A stretch of DNA of 64,000 nt from Triticum aestivum (GCF_018294505.1 NC_057807.1:184167420-184231419); one strand, 5' to 3'. Positions 21,115-33,292 are shown, numbered from the stretch's first letter. The notes: generated by a model from the sequence alone, not told the origin. Program-made: numbers and translations.

Positions 21115-23816
21115 TATCCCCTCCCTTTGAAAGGATCCGTCCTCGGATCAAGATCTTCATCACCATGGAAAGGCGAGAGGTCTTTGACGTTGAAGGTGTC
21201 GCTCATGTTGTACTTGTCGCTTGGTAGGTCGAGCTTGTAGGCGTTGTTGTTGTAGCGTGCTAACACCTTGAAGGGTCCATCGGCTCGAGGTAGAAGTTTG
21301 GATTTGCGTTCGTTGGGGAAGCGTTCCTTGCGAAGATGTAGCCACACGAGATCGCCTATGTTGAAGATCATGGGTTGCTTGTTGATGTTGAGCTTGGTCG
21401 CTAGTCGTTGTACTTGGCACTCGATGGTGTGTCTTGTATCTTCATGCATCTTCTTGATGTAGCTTACACGGGCACTTGCGTCGATGTTGGTGCGCTCTTG
21501 GAGAGGAAGAGGTAGAATGTCCAATGGGGACAATGGGTTGAAGCCGTAGATGACCTCGAAGGGAGACTTGCCGGTTGTCGAATGTCTTGCGCGGTTGTAG
21601 GCGTACTCGGCGATGGGTAGACACGCCTCCCATTCCTTGATGTTCTTCTTGATCAACACGCGAAGGAGAGTGGATAGCGTCCGGTTTGTCACCTCCGTTT
21701 GGCTGTCGGTTTGAGGATGGTATGCGGATGAGAACAAGAGCTTGATTCCGAGCTTGGCGCATAGGGTCTTCCAAAAGTAACTCAAGAACTTGACGTCGCG
21801 GTCGGAGACGATTGTCTTTGGTACTCCATGGAGGCGCAAGATTTCCCTACAAAAGAGATTTGCAACATGTGAAGCATCGTCTATCTTGTTGCAAGGAATG
21901 AAATGTGCCATCTTAGAAAATCGGTCCACAACGACAAACACGGAATCCTTTCCATTTTGAGTTCTAGGCAACCCAAGTACAAAATCCATACTAATGTCTT
22001 CCCATGGTTGATAAGGAATAGGAAGAGGCATGTAAAGACCATGAGATTGAGCTTTTAGACTTAGCTTTGCGACATGTAGAGCATCGGTGGTGAAGCGTGA
22101 GACGTCGCGGAACATCTTGGGCCAAAAGTAGTTCTTGGAGAGCGTGGCGAAAGTCTTGTCGCGTCCAAAGTGTCCCATGAGTCCACCTCCATGAGCCTCT
22201 TGCAAAAGTAGCAAACGAAGAGAAGACTCGGGAATGCATAGTTTGTTAGCTCTCATAAGATAACCATCCTTGATGTAATATTGTTCCCAAGATGTATGCG
22301 TCAAACATTTAGCATAATGAGGTGCAAAAGATGGATCATTGGCATACAAGTCTTTTATGTGTTCAAAGCCAATGACATTCAACTCAAGTTTAGTCACAAG
22401 CGTGCATATGCGAGAAAGTGCATCGGCAACTACATTTTCCTTACCCTTAATGTACTTGATCACATATGGGAAAGATTCAATAAATTCACTCCATTTGGCA
22501 TGACGCTTGTTCAATTTAGTTTGACCTTTCAAGTACTTAAGCGTTTCGTGATCGGTATGGATGACAAACTCATGAGGTCGAAGATAATGTTCCCAAACAT
22601 GTAGTACACGCACTAGAGCATACAATTCTTTGTCATATGTGGGATAGTTAAGTTGAGCACCGGAGAGTTTCTCACTAAAATATGCAATAGCTCGTTTTTC
22701 TTGCAATAAAACTCCGCCAATTCCGGTACCACTTGCATCACAATGAACCTCAAAAGTTTTGTCAAAGTTGGGCAAAGCAAGAATCGGAGCATGTGTAAGC
22801 AAAGACTTGAGCTCTTCAAAAGCGGTGGATTGCAAAGATCCCCAAACAAAAGGAGTATTCTTCTTGCTCAAAGCATGCAAAGGAGCTGCGATTGTGCTAA
22901 AATCTTTCACAAAGCGACGATAAAATCCTGCAAGACCAAGGAAACTTCGCACTTGTTGCAAATTGGTGGGTTGGGGCCAAGTTTTAATTGCTTCAATTTT
23001 AGTTTCATCAACATGGACACCCTCGGAAGAGACAACGAAACCCAAGAAAACCACTTTATCAACACCAAATGTGCACTTTTTCAAGTTGGCATAAAGACCT
23101 TCCTTTCGAAGCGTTTGCAAAACAAGTCTAACATGATCAAGATGCTCTTTCATGGTTTTGCTAAACACAAGAATATCATCGAAGTAAACCACAACAAAGA
23201 TTCCAATGTAAGGTCGAAGTACATGATGCATGAGACGCACAAAAGTTCCGGGAGCTTCCGACAAACCCATAGGCATAACCAACCACTCGTATAAGCCAAA
23301 TTTAGTTTTGAAAGCAGTTTTCCATTCATCACCCTCATGAATGCGTATTTGATAATAGCCACTTTTAAGATCTATTTTTGAGAAAAAGTTGGCTCCACTA
23401 AGTTCATCAAGCATTTCATCTAAGCGAGGAATGGGATGCCTATAGCGAACGGTGATAGCATTTATAGGTCTACAATCGGAACACAAGCGGAAACTTCCAT
23501 CGGGCTTAGGCACTAGTATAACGGGAACGACACAAGGGCTTAAGCTTTCACGTACATGACCGTTGTCGATTAGTTGTTGTACTTGCCGTTGAATCTCCTT
23601 GGTTTCTTCGGGATTGGCACGGTAGGGAGCTTTGTTTGGAAGTGGCGCTCCGGGGATGAGGTCAATTCGATGCTCAATGCCTCGTAGAGGAGGTAGACCC
23701 GGAGGTAGCTCATCGGGGAAAACATCTTGAAATTCCTGCAAAAGAGATTGAAACACCAAAGGTAGCTCGTGAATGGTGTTAGTTTTTGGTATCTCCATCC
23801 TTGCACACAAGGACAA
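20529..23816 (-). CDS. pol: reverse transcriptase, RNase H, integrase
   Basis: 1,095 open codons. Reverse transcriptase copies the element RNA; YFDD is at residues 211-214. RNase H has CDASG at 359-363. Integrase has the zinc-site histidines H542 and H549, and D611, D672 and E708 in DX35E spacing, then a GPF motif ([10 protein letters not shown]…DGPF). The two zinc-site cysteines expected near residues 579-582 are absent: about 11 residues there are read in a shifted frame between two compensating one-base changes (about 22,050-22,085). The frame first codon is TTG; the first ATG is at 23,798. It overlaps the end of gag by 38 bases in the +1 frame. The C-terminus runs into the 3' LTR, with low-complexity residues encoded by the palindrome array. 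The protein is probably defective. Confidence 0.85.
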   Translation of the reverse strand: MSLCARMEIPKTNTIHELPLVFQSLLQEFQDVFPDELPPGLPPLRGIEHRIDLIPGAPLPNKAPYRANPEETKEIQRQVQQLIDNGHVRESLSPCVVPVILVPKPDGSFRLCSDCRPINAITVRYRHPIPRLDEMLDELSGANFFSKIDLKSGYYQIRIHEGDEWKTAFKTKFGLYEWLVMPMGLSEAPGTFVRLMHHVLRPYIGIFVVVYFDDILVFSKTMKEHLDHVRLVLQTLRKEGLYANLKKCTFGVDKVVFLGFVVSSEGVHVDETKIEAIKTWPQPTNLQQVRSFLGLAGFYRRFVKDFSTIAAPLHALSKKNTPFVWGSLQSTAFEELKSLLTHAPILALPNFDKTFEVHCDASGTGIGGVLLQEKRAIAYFSEKLSGAQLNYPTYDKELYALVRVLHVWEHYLRPHEFVIHTDHETLKYLKGQTKLNKRHAKWSEFIESFPYVIKYIKGKENVVADALSRICTLVTKLELNVIGFEHIKDLYANDPSFAPHYAKCLTHTSWEQYYIKDGYLMRANKLCIPESSLRLLLLQEAHGGGLMGHFGRDKTFATLSKNYFWPKMFRDVSRFTTDALHVAKLSLKAQSHGLYMPLPIPYQPWEDISMDFVLGLPRTQNGKDSVFVVVDRFSKMAHFIPCNKIDDASHVANLFCREILRLHGVPKTIVSDRDVKFLSYFWKTLCAKLGIKLLFSSAYHPQTDSQTEVTNRTLSTLLRVLIKKNIKEWEACLPIAEYAYNRARHSTTGKSPFEVIYGFNPLSPLDILPLPLQERTNIDASARVSYIKKMHEDTRHTIECQVQRLATKLNINKQPMIFNIGDLVWLHLRKERFPNERKSKLLPRADGPFKVLARYNNNAYKLDLPSDKYNMSDTFNVKDLSPFHGDEDLDPRTDPFKGRGYDAEHLTIIPMDSTSTHPTPQGPMTRARARALETEVTSLLNDISYDALETWLLPKSDTLCMIRCQEGPPEDACEDGQAAHSTDEENQPRGTSSPPRPRTSGPRTSGLQPGNPAPRSREHRRVHSQPGHPGPRPRTSGLPRSPGHPASSPEIRRLCPEAKPPSPDIRRFGLDIRRLAKPRTSGPTPGHPASPACAQ
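20551..20829. repeat. palindrome array, 3' LTR copy
   Basis: Eleven copies of GCCGGATGTCCGGGC-type 15-base palindromes, with variants GCCGGATTTCCGGGC and GCCGGAAGTCCGGGG, separated by 5-45 bases. The unit has no stop in any frame on either strand, which explains long overlapping frames on both strands here. Confidence 0.9.
21115..21130 (-). other. polypurine tract
   Basis: Minus-strand TCAAAGGGAGGGGATA lies directly upstream of the 3' LTR. Plus-strand DNA synthesis of the retrotransposon is primed here. Confidence 0.8.
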
Positions 23817-26271
23817 AGTGCATCACACTCGATGGGTTCTCACACACTTCTCTCATCTCACTTTTGGTGGCAAATAGTATGAGGTTTTTCTCTCTAGGCG
23901 AAGAGGCGCTCAAGTTTGGCTTGTGGCTCTCACTCACTTTTTGGTGGCTCACTTTCTCACTCGTCTCTCTATGGTGGGTGGCTTGCTTGTCGGCTATCAC
24001 TTGACTAGGAGACATAGGTCGTAGCACATATTCCTTCCCTTTCATCTTGAAGCTATAGTGATTGGTTCGCCCATTGTGGATGACACCACGGTCGAATTGC
24101 CATGGTCGACCAAGAAGGAGGTGGCAAACGGTCATTGGGACCACATCACATTCCAAAGTGTCTTCATATGCACCGATTTTGAAAGAGACTTGGACCGTAT
24201 GCTCAACTCGTATAGTGCCGGAGTCACTTAGCCATTGAACCTTGTAGGGGTGTGGGTGCTTCTTCTTGACCAATTGGAGCTTGGAGCATAATTCTTCACT
24301 TGCCAAGTTGTGACAACTACCTCCATCGATGATGACCTTGACGGATCGTCCATTGATGCCGGCCTTTGTGTGGAAGATGTGGCATCGTTGGTCTTCTTCT
24401 TGTTGATGTTGGAGTGTCAAAACCTTGGAGACAACGAGAGCGGGGCTCGAATCCTCATCACAAAAGACTTGATCATCTTCATCTTCGTTCACGCGCCGGT
24501 GCATGGCCACTTGCTCAATAGCTTCCATCTCCTCATCACTCATGGAGTCATATGTGCCGTCGTCGTTGAGGATCATGGTGCGCTTGTTTGTGCATTGATA
24601 GGACTTGTGGCCTCGGCCGCCGCAAGTGAAACACTTGAAGGAGCTTGTCTTGACGGTCTCATCGGTTGGAGTAGATGATGAAGCACGCGGCTTGAAGTTG
24701 CTTGTAGTAGGAGGAAGACGACTTGAACTTGCCGAAGTTTTCTTGTAACTTGACTTGTCGTCGTTGCTTGGAGAAGGCAATGTTGATGTTGGAGGAGTTG
24801 TTGAAGCTTGGGTGTTGGAGAAGCCGTAGGTCTTGGATGAGTACTTGGCGTACTTGAAGTCATCTTGCACTTGACGTTCCGCCTTTGTAGCTTGATGCAC
24901 GAGCTCAATGAGGTTGGAGTAGGGTTGGAAGTCGGCGATCTTCTTGATGGGATGATTGAGTCCATTCAAGAATCGTGCCATTGTTTGCTCATCATCTTCC
25001 GTGACATTGGCTCGAATCATGGCAATCTCCATTTCCTTGTAGTATTCTTCAACACTCTTTGTTCCTTGCTTGAGGAGTTGTAGCTTTTTGAAGAGATCAC
25101 GGTTGTAGTATGTTGGAACAAAACGTGCTCGCATGACATCCTTCATTTGAGCCCAAGTGGTGATTGGAGGTTCACCTCTTGCTTGTCGTCGCTCAATTAC
25201 TTGTTCCCACCATATGAGCACATAGTCTTGGAACTCTAGTGATGCCATTGCGATTTTCTTCTCTTCCTCAAAGTTGTGCAAACGAAAGATTTTGTCGACC
25301 TTCAATGCCCATGAGAGGTATTCTTCGGGGTCATTGCTTCCATTGAACTTGGGCATTGTGAATTTGAGCTTGCCATAGCGTTGCTCTTCATTGTGTTGTT
25401 GGCGATGGTGTTGATGACGCCCTTGACGTGGAGGGTAATCATCCTCATGTTGCTCTTGGCGTGGATGAAGTCCATGATCAACTTGTTCTTGATGACCTTG
25501 AGGGTGAAGTTGAGCTTGAGGAGCTTGTGGAGGAGCTTGACGTTGCACTCGCGGATGGTAGTTCCTCTCTTGGATTTCTTCTCGAAGAGCTTCCTCTTGA
25601 TTGCGCCGTTCGCGATTGCGGTTGGCGATAGCTCGACTTGATGCTTGAAGGGCACGTTCCGCTTCAAGAGCTTGTGCTTCTCGTTGTTGTTGTTGAAGAC
25701 GTTGAGTCTCGGCATCTTGTTGCTCTTGGTGTAGACGCGCTCGTTCTTGTTCTTGTTGACGCCGTAGTCGTTGTCGTTCTTGAGCTTGAGCAAAAGCGAC
25801 TTGATTTGCTTGAGGACGAGGGACTTGCTCATCGACTTGCTCTTGTGAATGTTTGTCATGAAGTGGGTTGCGAGATGCATGACGGTCTTGACGCGCGGCT
25901 CGTCGAAGAGTGTTCGATGACGGTGTACTTGTGTCGGAGAAGGAGTCGTCGGAGTGGCGACTTGAGTGGCTCCGTCTTGAGTATGAGGATGTAGAAGGAC
26001 GCCGGTTCACCAACAAAGCTCGGATTTCGTCCATTCTTGCATCATTTTCTTGCTTGTGCGCGTCGAGCTTGTTGTCAAAGTAGTCTCTTGTACGTTGCTC
26101 GGAGAGTCGCAAGTCGGTGGCGAGGTTGTCGATGCGGTCGTTCATAGCTTGTTGCTCTTGATGTAGAGCTCGTTGTGCGCCAAAGAGGTGGCTCTTGGTG
26201 ACGTATGATGACATGTCGTCGTCTTGCTCGATGAAGAGTGGGTTTGTAGATGTACTTGGCCTATCCATCAT
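23779..26271 (-). CDS. gag and aspartic protease of CRM-like element
   Basis: Starts at ATG 26,271 (MMDRPSTST); the open frame extends three codons further to a TTG. Residue numbers count from that TTG. Residues 150-240 are a Gln/Arg-rich coiled-coil-like stretch; 300-470 are the retrotransposon gag domain ([19 protein letters not shown]); 550-563 is one CCHC zinc knuckle ([14 protein letters not shown]). A protease with IIDGGS (catalytic Asp 652) follows. Gag forms the particle that packages RNA and the protease matures it. The frame is uninterrupted. Pol lies +1 to it, which is unusual for chromoviruses, where one frame is the rule. Translation could require recoding, or a one-base indel has separated the two. 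Confidence 0.88.
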   Translation of the reverse strand: MMDRPSTSTNPLFIEQDDDMSSYVTKSHLFGAQRALHQEQQAMNDRIDNLATDLRLSEQRTRDYFDNKLDAHKQENDARMDEIRALLVNRRPSTSSYSRRSHSSRHSDDSFSDTSTPSSNTLRRAARQDRHASRNPLHDKHSQEQVDEQVPRPQANQVAFAQAQERQRLRRQQEQERARLHQEQQDAETQRLQQQQREAQALEAERALQASSRAIANRNRERRNQEEALREEIQERNYHPRVQRQAPPQAPQAQLHPQGHQEQVDHGLHPRQEQHEDDYPPRQGRHQHHRQQHNEEQRYGKLKFTMPKFNGSNDPEEYLSWALKVDKIFRLHNFEEEKKIAMASLEFQDYVLIWWEQVIERRQARGEPPITTWAQMKDVMRARFVPTYYNRDLFKKLQLLKQGTKSVEEYYKEMEIAMIRANVTEDDEQTMARFLNGLNHPIKKIADFQPYSNLIELVHQATKAERQVQDDFKYAKYSSKTYGFSNTQASTTPPTSTLPSPSNDDKSSYKKTSASSSRLPPTTSNFKPRASSSTPTDETVKTSSFKCFTCGGRGHKSYQCTNKRTMILNDDGTYDSMSDEEMEAIEQVAMHRRVNEDEDDQVFCDEDSSPALVVSKVLTLQHQQEEDQRCHIFHTKAGINGRSVKVIIDGGSCHNLASEELCSKLQLVKKKHPHPYKVQWLSDSGTIRVEHTVQVSFKIGAYEDTLECDVVPMTVCHLLLGRPWQFDRGVIHNGRTNHYSFKMKGKEYVLRPMSPSQVIADKQATHHRETSEKVSHQKVSESHKPNLSASSPREKNLILFATKSEMREVCENPSSVMHFVLVCKDGDTKN

Positions 26272-26280
26272 TTCAAGCAA

Positions 26281-27766
26281 AATGTGAGTGGTAGAAGGAA
26301 AAGAACGAATACCAATGTACCTTTGACCGATGTTGAAAGTGAATCAAGTTCACCCAAATGCGGACAATGAAATAGCACTTTTGGTACCAATTCTTGTCGG
26401 TTCTCACACCTACACAAGTAAAAGCTTTATAGTGGGGCTTGGTTAGGATGGTGGCACAAAATTTGATGTAATTGAAAGCGAGACTCAATAATGTTGGAAA
26501 AGATTCACAAATTTGCAAATGCAACAAGTAGACCAAGCAAGTATGGGTACACGGAAACACACACGCAAATAGATAAGTGGGATTGTGCAATCCAAAAGTG
26601 AGCCAAAATGTGGAGACCACGAAAATGCTCTTGTTGCACAATACTAGAGAGACGCTAGCACGATTGCACAATAGGCGGATACGCAAACTTGTGCACAACC
26701 TACTAGGCAAAAATGCAACTATCTCTATCCCAAGTATGCTATATGTATGGTATTTCGGTGCAATGATCCAAGATGATCCAATATGACAATCTTAATGATT
26801 TATGATGCTATGGTTCTTGCTCATAAGCTCTTTGCTTATCTTTCCTCTTTGCTTAAAAGCTTGGTGGCTCTTTCTCTTTTGAGCTCTTTTCTCATGCAAT
26901 ACTTCACGAACCAAGATAGCAATTGTGTATGCTATGACAACTTTGTGACACACCAATGGATCCCAAGATATGCACCACTATGGTATGGTATGTATGCTAT
27001 GGAGTATGATCACTAAATGTGCACAAGTCACGTTGCCGGCAATACTCAATGGCTAGTCTCGATGGGTAAGCTACGCAAAATGAGGCAATGTGGGTTATCA
27101 ATGCAATTGCAAGTTAGGACAAAGATGTCGTCGAAGTTACCGTCCTTGGCAATGTTGAGTAGTCGATGAGTTGAGCGGTGGTGATGATGACGTCGAACCG
27201 TACCTATATAGCCGAAACACAATAGGACACGGGAACCACAACTCAAATTTCAAAGACCAAAACGTATCAAAATCGACATAGGAGGTAGCGGTGAGCGGTG
27301 GTGGTGGTTGTGGAAAGTGTTGTGGGTATGCGGAAGAAGTCGTGGGCACGGTGGAAAAATTTGGCGAGGGTATGGTGGAATGGGAGTGGGGGTGGAGTTG
27401 CTGTCTCCCAGGGGCCGGATGTCCGGGCCAGGAGCCGGATGTCCGGGGCGCCGGATGTCCGGGGGACACGGCCGGATGTCCGGGCTCTGGCTCGGGGACG
27501 AACACGAATGAACTCCGCGGGGAAAAATGCAACTCCAGGGCAAATTCGGACGAATTGGTGGATGGAAAAGGGTGGGGAGGGTGGGGAAAGCTAGATCCAC
27601 ACGCAGCAACACAAATCCATGGACCAAATCCAACAAAATTTCATCACACCAACAAATCACAAAAAAAAATTGGGGCTATTTTTGGTGGGGATTTTCGGAT
27701 TTAGGACTAAAACGACAAAATCAAGCTAGAAAACACGGGGTAGGGGCTCCAAAAACATGATCAATG
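26281..27766 (-). other. 5' leader of CRM-like element
   Basis: About 1.5 kb between primer site and gag with no long conserved coding frame. It contains four copies of the same palindrome found in the LTRs (27,413-27,485). Expected to hold splice and packaging signals, none of which I can pinpoint. Confidence 0.6.
27413..27485. repeat. four-unit palindrome cluster in leader
   Basis: Four GCCGGATGTCCGGG units in about 70 bases, identical in type to the LTR arrays but outside the LTR. Confidence 0.9.
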
Positions 27767-27781
27767 TGGCTCATGATACCA
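27767..27781 (-). other. primer binding site, tRNA-iMet type
   Basis: Minus-strand TGGTATCATGAGCCA lies three bases inside the 5' LTR. It fits the TGGTATCAGAGCC consensus with one extra T. Confidence 0.75.
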
Positions 27782-28176
27782 AGATGATGTAGGGCGGAAC
27801 CCTAATTAGTCAATCTTTCACGTTTGGAGGGATCCCACGGGAGAAACACAAGAAACGCGCGGAAATCACAAAGGGGAACACGAGGGAAACGAGAGAAAAT
27901 CACTCAACCGAACAAGAATCGATTACACGAGTGCTAGATCATCACACACATAAGGTAACACATGATCCACAATCAACAAAGGGAAAGGATACAACGGAAC
28001 CGTTCTTCTCCGAGAGGAGGCCTTGATGTTCTTCCCTAGAAGGGGTCTTGAATCCGCTTGGGATCTTCTCCGGAGAGGTCCTGATCTCCGAGGAGAAGTA
28101 TCAAGTGGATGAGCAAAGGCTCTCACACAAAATGAGCTAATCCAATGCTAAGTCTCAAAAGAGGAAGGGGATGGAG

Positions 28177-28184
28177 TATATATA
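28177..28184 (-). promoter_or_regulatory. TATA box of CRM-like element
   Basis: TATATATA on the minus strand, about 60 bases downstream of the palindrome array. Transcription is expected to start near 28,145-28,150. Confidence 0.65.
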
Positions 28185-28243
28185 GTCTACGGGGGCGAAA
28201 GAGTACATGGGCTTCGGCCCCTCACTGTGCACACGCAGGGGAA

Positions 28244-28525
28244 GCCGGATGTCCGGGCGTCGGGCCGGATGTCCGGGGCTTCGCGAGGCGCCGGATGTCC
28301 GGGCCAAAACGCCGGATGTCCGGGCTGGGCGGTTTTGCTTCTGGACAGAGGCGCCGGATTTCCGGACTGGAGGCCGGATGTCCGGGGCTTCGTGGGAGGC
28401 CGGATGTCCGGGGCCTGGGGCCCGGATGTCCGGGCTGGCTGTGCACCCTTCTGTGCTCTCTGGATCGAGGTGCCGGATTTCCGGGCTGGAGGCCGGATGT
28501 CCGGGGGAGGCCGGATGTCCGGGGC
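28244..28525. repeat. palindrome array, 5' LTR copy
   Basis: Eleven units as in the 3' LTR. It lies wholly upstream of the TATA box, so it is in U3, where it could act as an enhancer or repressor-binding array. Confidence 0.9.
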
Positions 28526-29050
28526 CTGGGAGGTGAACTTGTTCCTCCCGGCTGGTTCTCTTCATCCGTGGAGTGTGCAGCTTGTCCCTCTTCACATGCA
28601 TCCTCGGGAGGTCCTTCTTGACACCTAATCATGCATAGTGTATCTGACTTAGGTAGTAGCCATGTCTCGAGAGCGTCATATGAAATATCATTTAGGAGAG
28701 AAGTCACCTCGGTTTCGAGAGCTCTTGCACGTGCTCGAGTCATGGGTCCTTGTGGGGTTGGATGTGTTGATGTAGAGTCCATGGGGATGATGGTGGGATG
28801 CTCCGCATCAGGAGGCGAGCCCGTGCTCCTTGTGTCGTCGTTTATTTAGAAATCTGCTCGGACCGCGGGTTGATAACTCCAAACGACAGGGTGTTTTATG
28901 CAAAATCGAAACATTTTCTCAGATAATCACTTAAAAGGTATCGCGGGTTAAATATCAAAAACCAAAGCGACTTTCTTGCAAAAACGGCGCGACGGTGAAC
29001 CCGAGAGACTCAACCCGTGCTTTATTATTAGGGAAAGATATATATACTAG

Positions 29051-30960
29051 TAGAAGGCCCGTGCGTTGCCACGGGCTTTTAAATATTTTTACCGTGTGCA
29101 TATATAAACATAATGCATATCAAGTTTTACGTGTAAACATAATTGAAATCCATATCACACAAAATATTCTTCGATACAAAATGTAATTCGATAATGTATA
29201 CATAGAAAGACACGCGATTCACAAAATAAAGAAAGTGGTAGAGAAACATAGTACTCTTTATTGTGCACTATATTACACAAGGTAGATAGCAGCCTACATG
29301 ACTTTTATGCTTAAGACCAATCATCTCACGAAGCATTTCCATTGTTATTAACCATTAATTAAAGACAACAGATGGAGCATTTTGTTACCTTTAAACAAAT
29401 ATTCGAAGATGCTGCAACCAGAACCTTAATACATTATGGAATTTCCTAACAAATATTACATAGACCCAAATATACAACACAACATCCAATAAAAAATCAT
29501 TATAATACACACCATCTAACTTAAAAGTCTGGCATATGAAAATTTAGACCTTCGATAGAAAACGCTGAATTTCAGCAGGAAATATCAAATACATGCTTCC
29601 CTGTCCGATGTATAAATATGTGTAATTCTCAATTGATGCACTTTTGAAATCTTCTAACTCACATAACACCATAATTACAGTGATTGCGCAACATATTTTT
29701 TAGAAAGCATGCATAAGCCTTTGAGTATAAACACAACTTTTGGTAGGGAGTCAATAACACCCCTAGGTAGCCAAGCCTTTGAGTATAAACAAAAATGATT
29801 TCTCAAGCTTTCTTTTGCTTCATGGAGCTGTAATTATTGCTAACAGAAACAAAATAGAAATCACATGATAAAAAAGAAACAACGCAATAGGAGAAAATGA
29901 GGCATACTACGTGGCCATGTCGCTGACCTGGCCATCACAACCTCCGAGACCAAGGGGCAAGGAGGTGGCGGCATCAGCTCCAATGAACCTATGACACCAA
30001 AATGATTATGTTTGCCGTCCTCGATCGTTGGCATCATCGACTCAGTGGTCGGTCCCCTTGTATCTTCTTCCCCATGGATCGGGATTGATTCGACATAGGA
30101 TCAGAACAACAGACAAAATCAAAAGTCACAAAGAATTGTAGCCTAGTAATGCTCAGTCAGCTAAATTAAGAAATATCGGTAACACATGCATATCTATTAA
30201 TGATATTAGTGAACAATGCAAAAAGCAAAGGATTCCATTTGTCACAATTAGTACACACGACAACTACTTCATAAGTTCATATGACCAATCAGTTAGACCA
30301 CATGGTTAAATTCATTCATAGATGAACAATAGATGAACAACTAACAAAAGTCGAGAAGGATCCTTACAAAAACAATGATTGGTCAGGAATTTGGAAGGAG
30401 GGAGGGTCTATTATTAACGCTAGTGAAGGCGCATGTCATGCCAACTCTACAAAGTTAATTCCATTTACAAAAATCACATTGGAAAAGTATTGTGCATTCA
30501 TGTTCTAGTCTTAATATCCCTTAGGTAATCTTGTTTTCAGTTGAACGACGATCATGTCAAGCTAAACGAAGAGGACGCTGATAGGGCCACATTGTTCCCT
30601 GCCCACCACCGCCCACTTCCACACGCCACCATCCATGTTCACCGCCTGGATGCCGGCCCCAGCTCTCAAGCCCCTAGAACCGGTGCGCCCACGGGTCGCC
30701 GCGTTGGGTATGTACCCGCTGCCACCGCGTTGGACCTTCTCATCCTACAATGCAATAGCCATTGCCTTAGTTGTCTACATCAGACATCTGAAATGAAACA
30801 AAATTCAAATGCTACTAATTAGACGTAATACATCAAAATGTCAAACAGAGTCAACACTTTAATTATGCTTCATAGGATAAGAATCAAACATACATAGTTA
30901 AACCAAATACTTAACAAAGTGTCAAAAACATTTCACAGATTTTTTCAGAATTTTTGAAGC
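29051..30960. other. Helitron interior, no gene named
   Basis: AT-rich with two GC-richer, exon-like patches (about 29,905-30,090 and 30,541-30,730). Neither gives a domain that I recognise. Confidence 0.4.
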
Positions 30961-30966
30961 ACTAAC

Positions 30967-31213
30967 CTGGCTTGGCTCAATGCCAATGTGGTTCAGCATA
31001 TCAATGCATAGATGTAGGAATCATCCTTGTACTCTGCACAAACAAGGGAAAAACATGAGCTTTCATGTTTCCGTGTATTATAGTTGAGCAGAAGCAATAC
31101 ATGGACAGTAGTATGAATGTACAACAGTGGGAAAGTTGAGGTTCCCTGGGCTGAATGTCGATGAAAGGTGCCTCCCATTTGCCCTTGTAGTCCAGGTTCC
31201 TAATTATCTGACT
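30967..31213 (-). pseudogene. calreticulin-like gene fragment, two exons
   Basis: Minus strand. The first exon piece (about 31,151-31,213) reads IIRNLDYKGKWEAPFID, matching the calreticulin C-domain pattern NPxYKGKWKAPxID. After an intron-like gap ending in TTGTGCAG, the second piece (30,967-31,033) reads YKDDSYIYA and, one frame over, HIGIEPSQV, matching DFKDDPYIYA…YIGIELWQV, and ends at an AG|GTTAGT donor. Calreticulin is a Ca-binding lectin chaperone of the ER. A stop and a frame change in the second piece and the lost donor of the first make it non-functional. Order and spacing fit capture of a genomic segment by the Helitron. Confidence 0.6.
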
Positions 31214-33050
31214 ACACAAATATCCCATGTCAGAAGTTGCAATGCCAATGCACACTGATGTTTGTCTACAATTTGACTATCTAATCTTACTCTAGCAGAA
31301 GTACCTTTTGCATCCATGGTCTCTTGCACCGGGGTACGTACCAAACTCCTAACTTCTTACAACTGATGATATTGTTAGGCGATGGAATTTGGAGTAACTT
31401 CTTGCTGACAAATGATGATATTGTTGGGCATTGAATTAATTGAACCACCCAAACTACTTTCAATCCTTTCTCGAAAGACAAATCAAGGAGACCACGAGAT
31501 AGAAAAAGAGAGAAACTTACCACTAAGATAGAGGACAAGTCAGGCAGTCTTGCACATGGTGTTGGTAGGCAGCACCGCCGTTGTCGGGACAGTTCGCGCC
31601 CCAAATCCATATCCTCCATTTTTGCAAGATTCTGTACACCACATCTTTCTTACTAAAGTGGGAGAAAGCATAAATCGACTATCAATCATCATTAAGTGTA
31701 GAATATGGTCATTAAAATTCATTAAAATCATTGCACATCGCTTGCTTGATTCTCCTCTATTAAATTAGCATTCATCGCGGTGCCTTCTAAAGACAAGGCA
31801 TGAAAGAAACACAAAGCACAGCCCAAGCACATTGGTTTATGTACCATACTCATTGTAAAAAATTAGAAGCTTCTGTAAGATGTGACACTGTTTACATGTT
31901 TGGAGTGAATTGCATCCTCGTACAAAGGATAGAAGAACTGAATGCTTATGTACTTATAAAATACAAAAGTGAAAAGGGTAATTAAATCATGTTGGGTTAA
32001 AAACCTTACGTTCCCATGGTTCTTTCTCAGATCAAAGAACTCAAAATATCAGCAGTGGATATTGGAGCCAGGAGAAGAAACGACGTGACCTTCACCCACA
32101 TCCTTAATGGCCAGCCTCATCTCCATGCCCAGGACGATCTGAAGCCTCCCTCAATAATTCGACACCTGCACGATGACCGACCGTCAGATCACAACACTCG
32201 GCTTGGGCAACGAATTCGAGGGATTTCTAGACCAAGCGTTGAGAGTACCTAGGGGTCACCTTGGTTTTTGTACACGACAAAGAGGAGTGCGGGAGGCGAG
32301 CCCCAACCCATCAAGACCACGATGCCTTGAGAGAAAGCTAGGGGAGGCGATGGTGAAGCACGACATCATGGCGCACGTGCCCTACGTCTCAACGCTACAG
32401 TTGAGCGTCGCCATGTAGCCGCACAACAGCTTGCACTCCATGAGTTACATACTATTTTCGCTCACACGACGAACGCCATCTGCCCGTCACTGAGACCCAT
32501 CCTATCAACCCTGCTGCTCCATGATCACGCGACGCCGTGTTAGTTAATGCAGAAATATAGGAGGCGGGCATCATAAGGTAAAAAGTTCGGTTTGGACGGG
32601 ATGAAAGACGAACCAAAATAAAGCAAAATTGGACAGGGAAGGGGGTGGATGAGGAGGCGAACATACAACGAGGTCGGGGTGGCTGTGGCCGAAGCATGAG
32701 GCTCGGCCTCCTCGCCGACGATCAGATCCGCCGTCAGAGATGATGAGGTCATCAGCCCCGTGACCTGGATCCCGCCAACAGGGTGATGCAAAGGAGAGGT
32801 GCGGCGGCGTCCTACGGGTGAGGACGGCGGGGGAGGTGAGGGAGCAGCTGAGCACGATGGTGCGGCTGCGTCCCTCGGGAAGACGAACGGCGAGCGGCCC
32901 GAGGCGGGAGGCGGCGAGGTGGAGAGAAGAGTCGTGCGGTGCGGGGTGAAAGCCCGACTCGCTCGGTTTGTAGCAGGGTACTGCTATAATGGAAACATTT
33001 CCTTTGATGTAAATTGACTACGTATGGAAAGATTAATCAATGATTGACCG
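31214..33050. other. Helitron interior with unidentified gene-like patches
   Basis: Exon-like stretches at about 31,545-31,640, 32,030-32,420 and a GC-rich block at 32,470-32,960 that looks like a gene 5' end on the minus strand. No product was recognised. They may be further pieces of captured genes. Confidence 0.4.
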
Positions 33051-33292
33051 ACTTATGGTAAGTTAATTAATTTAGATTTGATTTTTAAATATTGATTAGA
33101 GATTAACCGTGATTGATTCTCTCCCATAAAGACATTACTAAATAATTTGTGTCCACATGGAAAGTTCTGACTCATTTGGCTTTCGGTACATGGGATGGTG
33201 GAAGGAAAGACGAAAATAAACCGGACGAAAATAAACCAGACGAATAATAACAGTGGATGCAATCCTAGCAACTGCTCCATTAAGAGTAGAGA

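Larger units (their letters stand above)
20092..28810 (-). mobile_element. complete CRM-like chromovirus (gypsy LTR retrotransposon)
   Basis: 8,719 bases with LTRs 20,092-21,114 and 27,785-28,810, target duplication GGAGG (20,087-20,091 and 28,811-28,815), a tRNA-iMet-type primer site next to the right LTR and a polypurine tract next to the left one, so transcription is right to left. It carries gag-protease and pol frames. The GPY/F region of integrase and a pol tail running into the 3' LTR ([15 protein letters not shown]) point to the CRM/centromeric chromovirus clade; I see no chromodomain. By-eye comparison finds about 15 substitutions and one 3-base indel between LTRs, about 1.5%, or very roughly half a million years at the commonly used grass rate of 1.3e-8. 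Confidence 0.92.
27785..28810 (-). repeat. 5' LTR of CRM-like element
   Basis: 1,026 bases, TGATGTAGGGCGG…CTCCGCATCA in plus reading. It contains the U3 palindrome array at 28,244-28,525 and the TATA box at 28,177-28,184. The orphan tail frame MDSTSTHP (28,222-28,782) repeats the pol end. Confidence 0.92.
15542..29038 (-). mobile_element. putative Helitron Ha carrying gene fragments, split by two LTR insertions
   Basis: On the minus strand the 5' end is A|TCTTTCCCTAATAATAAAG, with GA at 29,037-29,038 followed by T. The 3' end is the hairpin half at 15,542. The same 5' terminal sequence recurs at 38,357. Removing the solo LTR and the CRM-like element with their duplications leaves about 3.9 kb, a usual size for a non-autonomous Helitron with captured fragments. 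It holds an auxin response factor fragment and a GC-rich gene-like piece. No Rep/helicase gene is present. The pairing of these two ends is inference. Confidence 0.45.
29047..33292 (-). mobile_element. non-autonomous Helitron Hb
   Basis: Minus-strand 3' end: hairpin GCCCGTGGCAACGCACGGGC, six bases, CTAG (29,047-29,050), then host T. The 5' end is A|TCTCTACTCTTAATGGAGC at 33,292. Host A and T flank it, the Helitron insertion rule. The 4.2 kb hold gene fragments but no Rep/helicase. It starts only eight bases after the 5' end of Ha. Confidence 0.7.

Noticed and set aside
26273..26710. Cys-rich hydrophobic minus-strand frame upstream of gag
   Set aside because: It lies in the leader of the CRM-like element and shows no family features; a chance frame.
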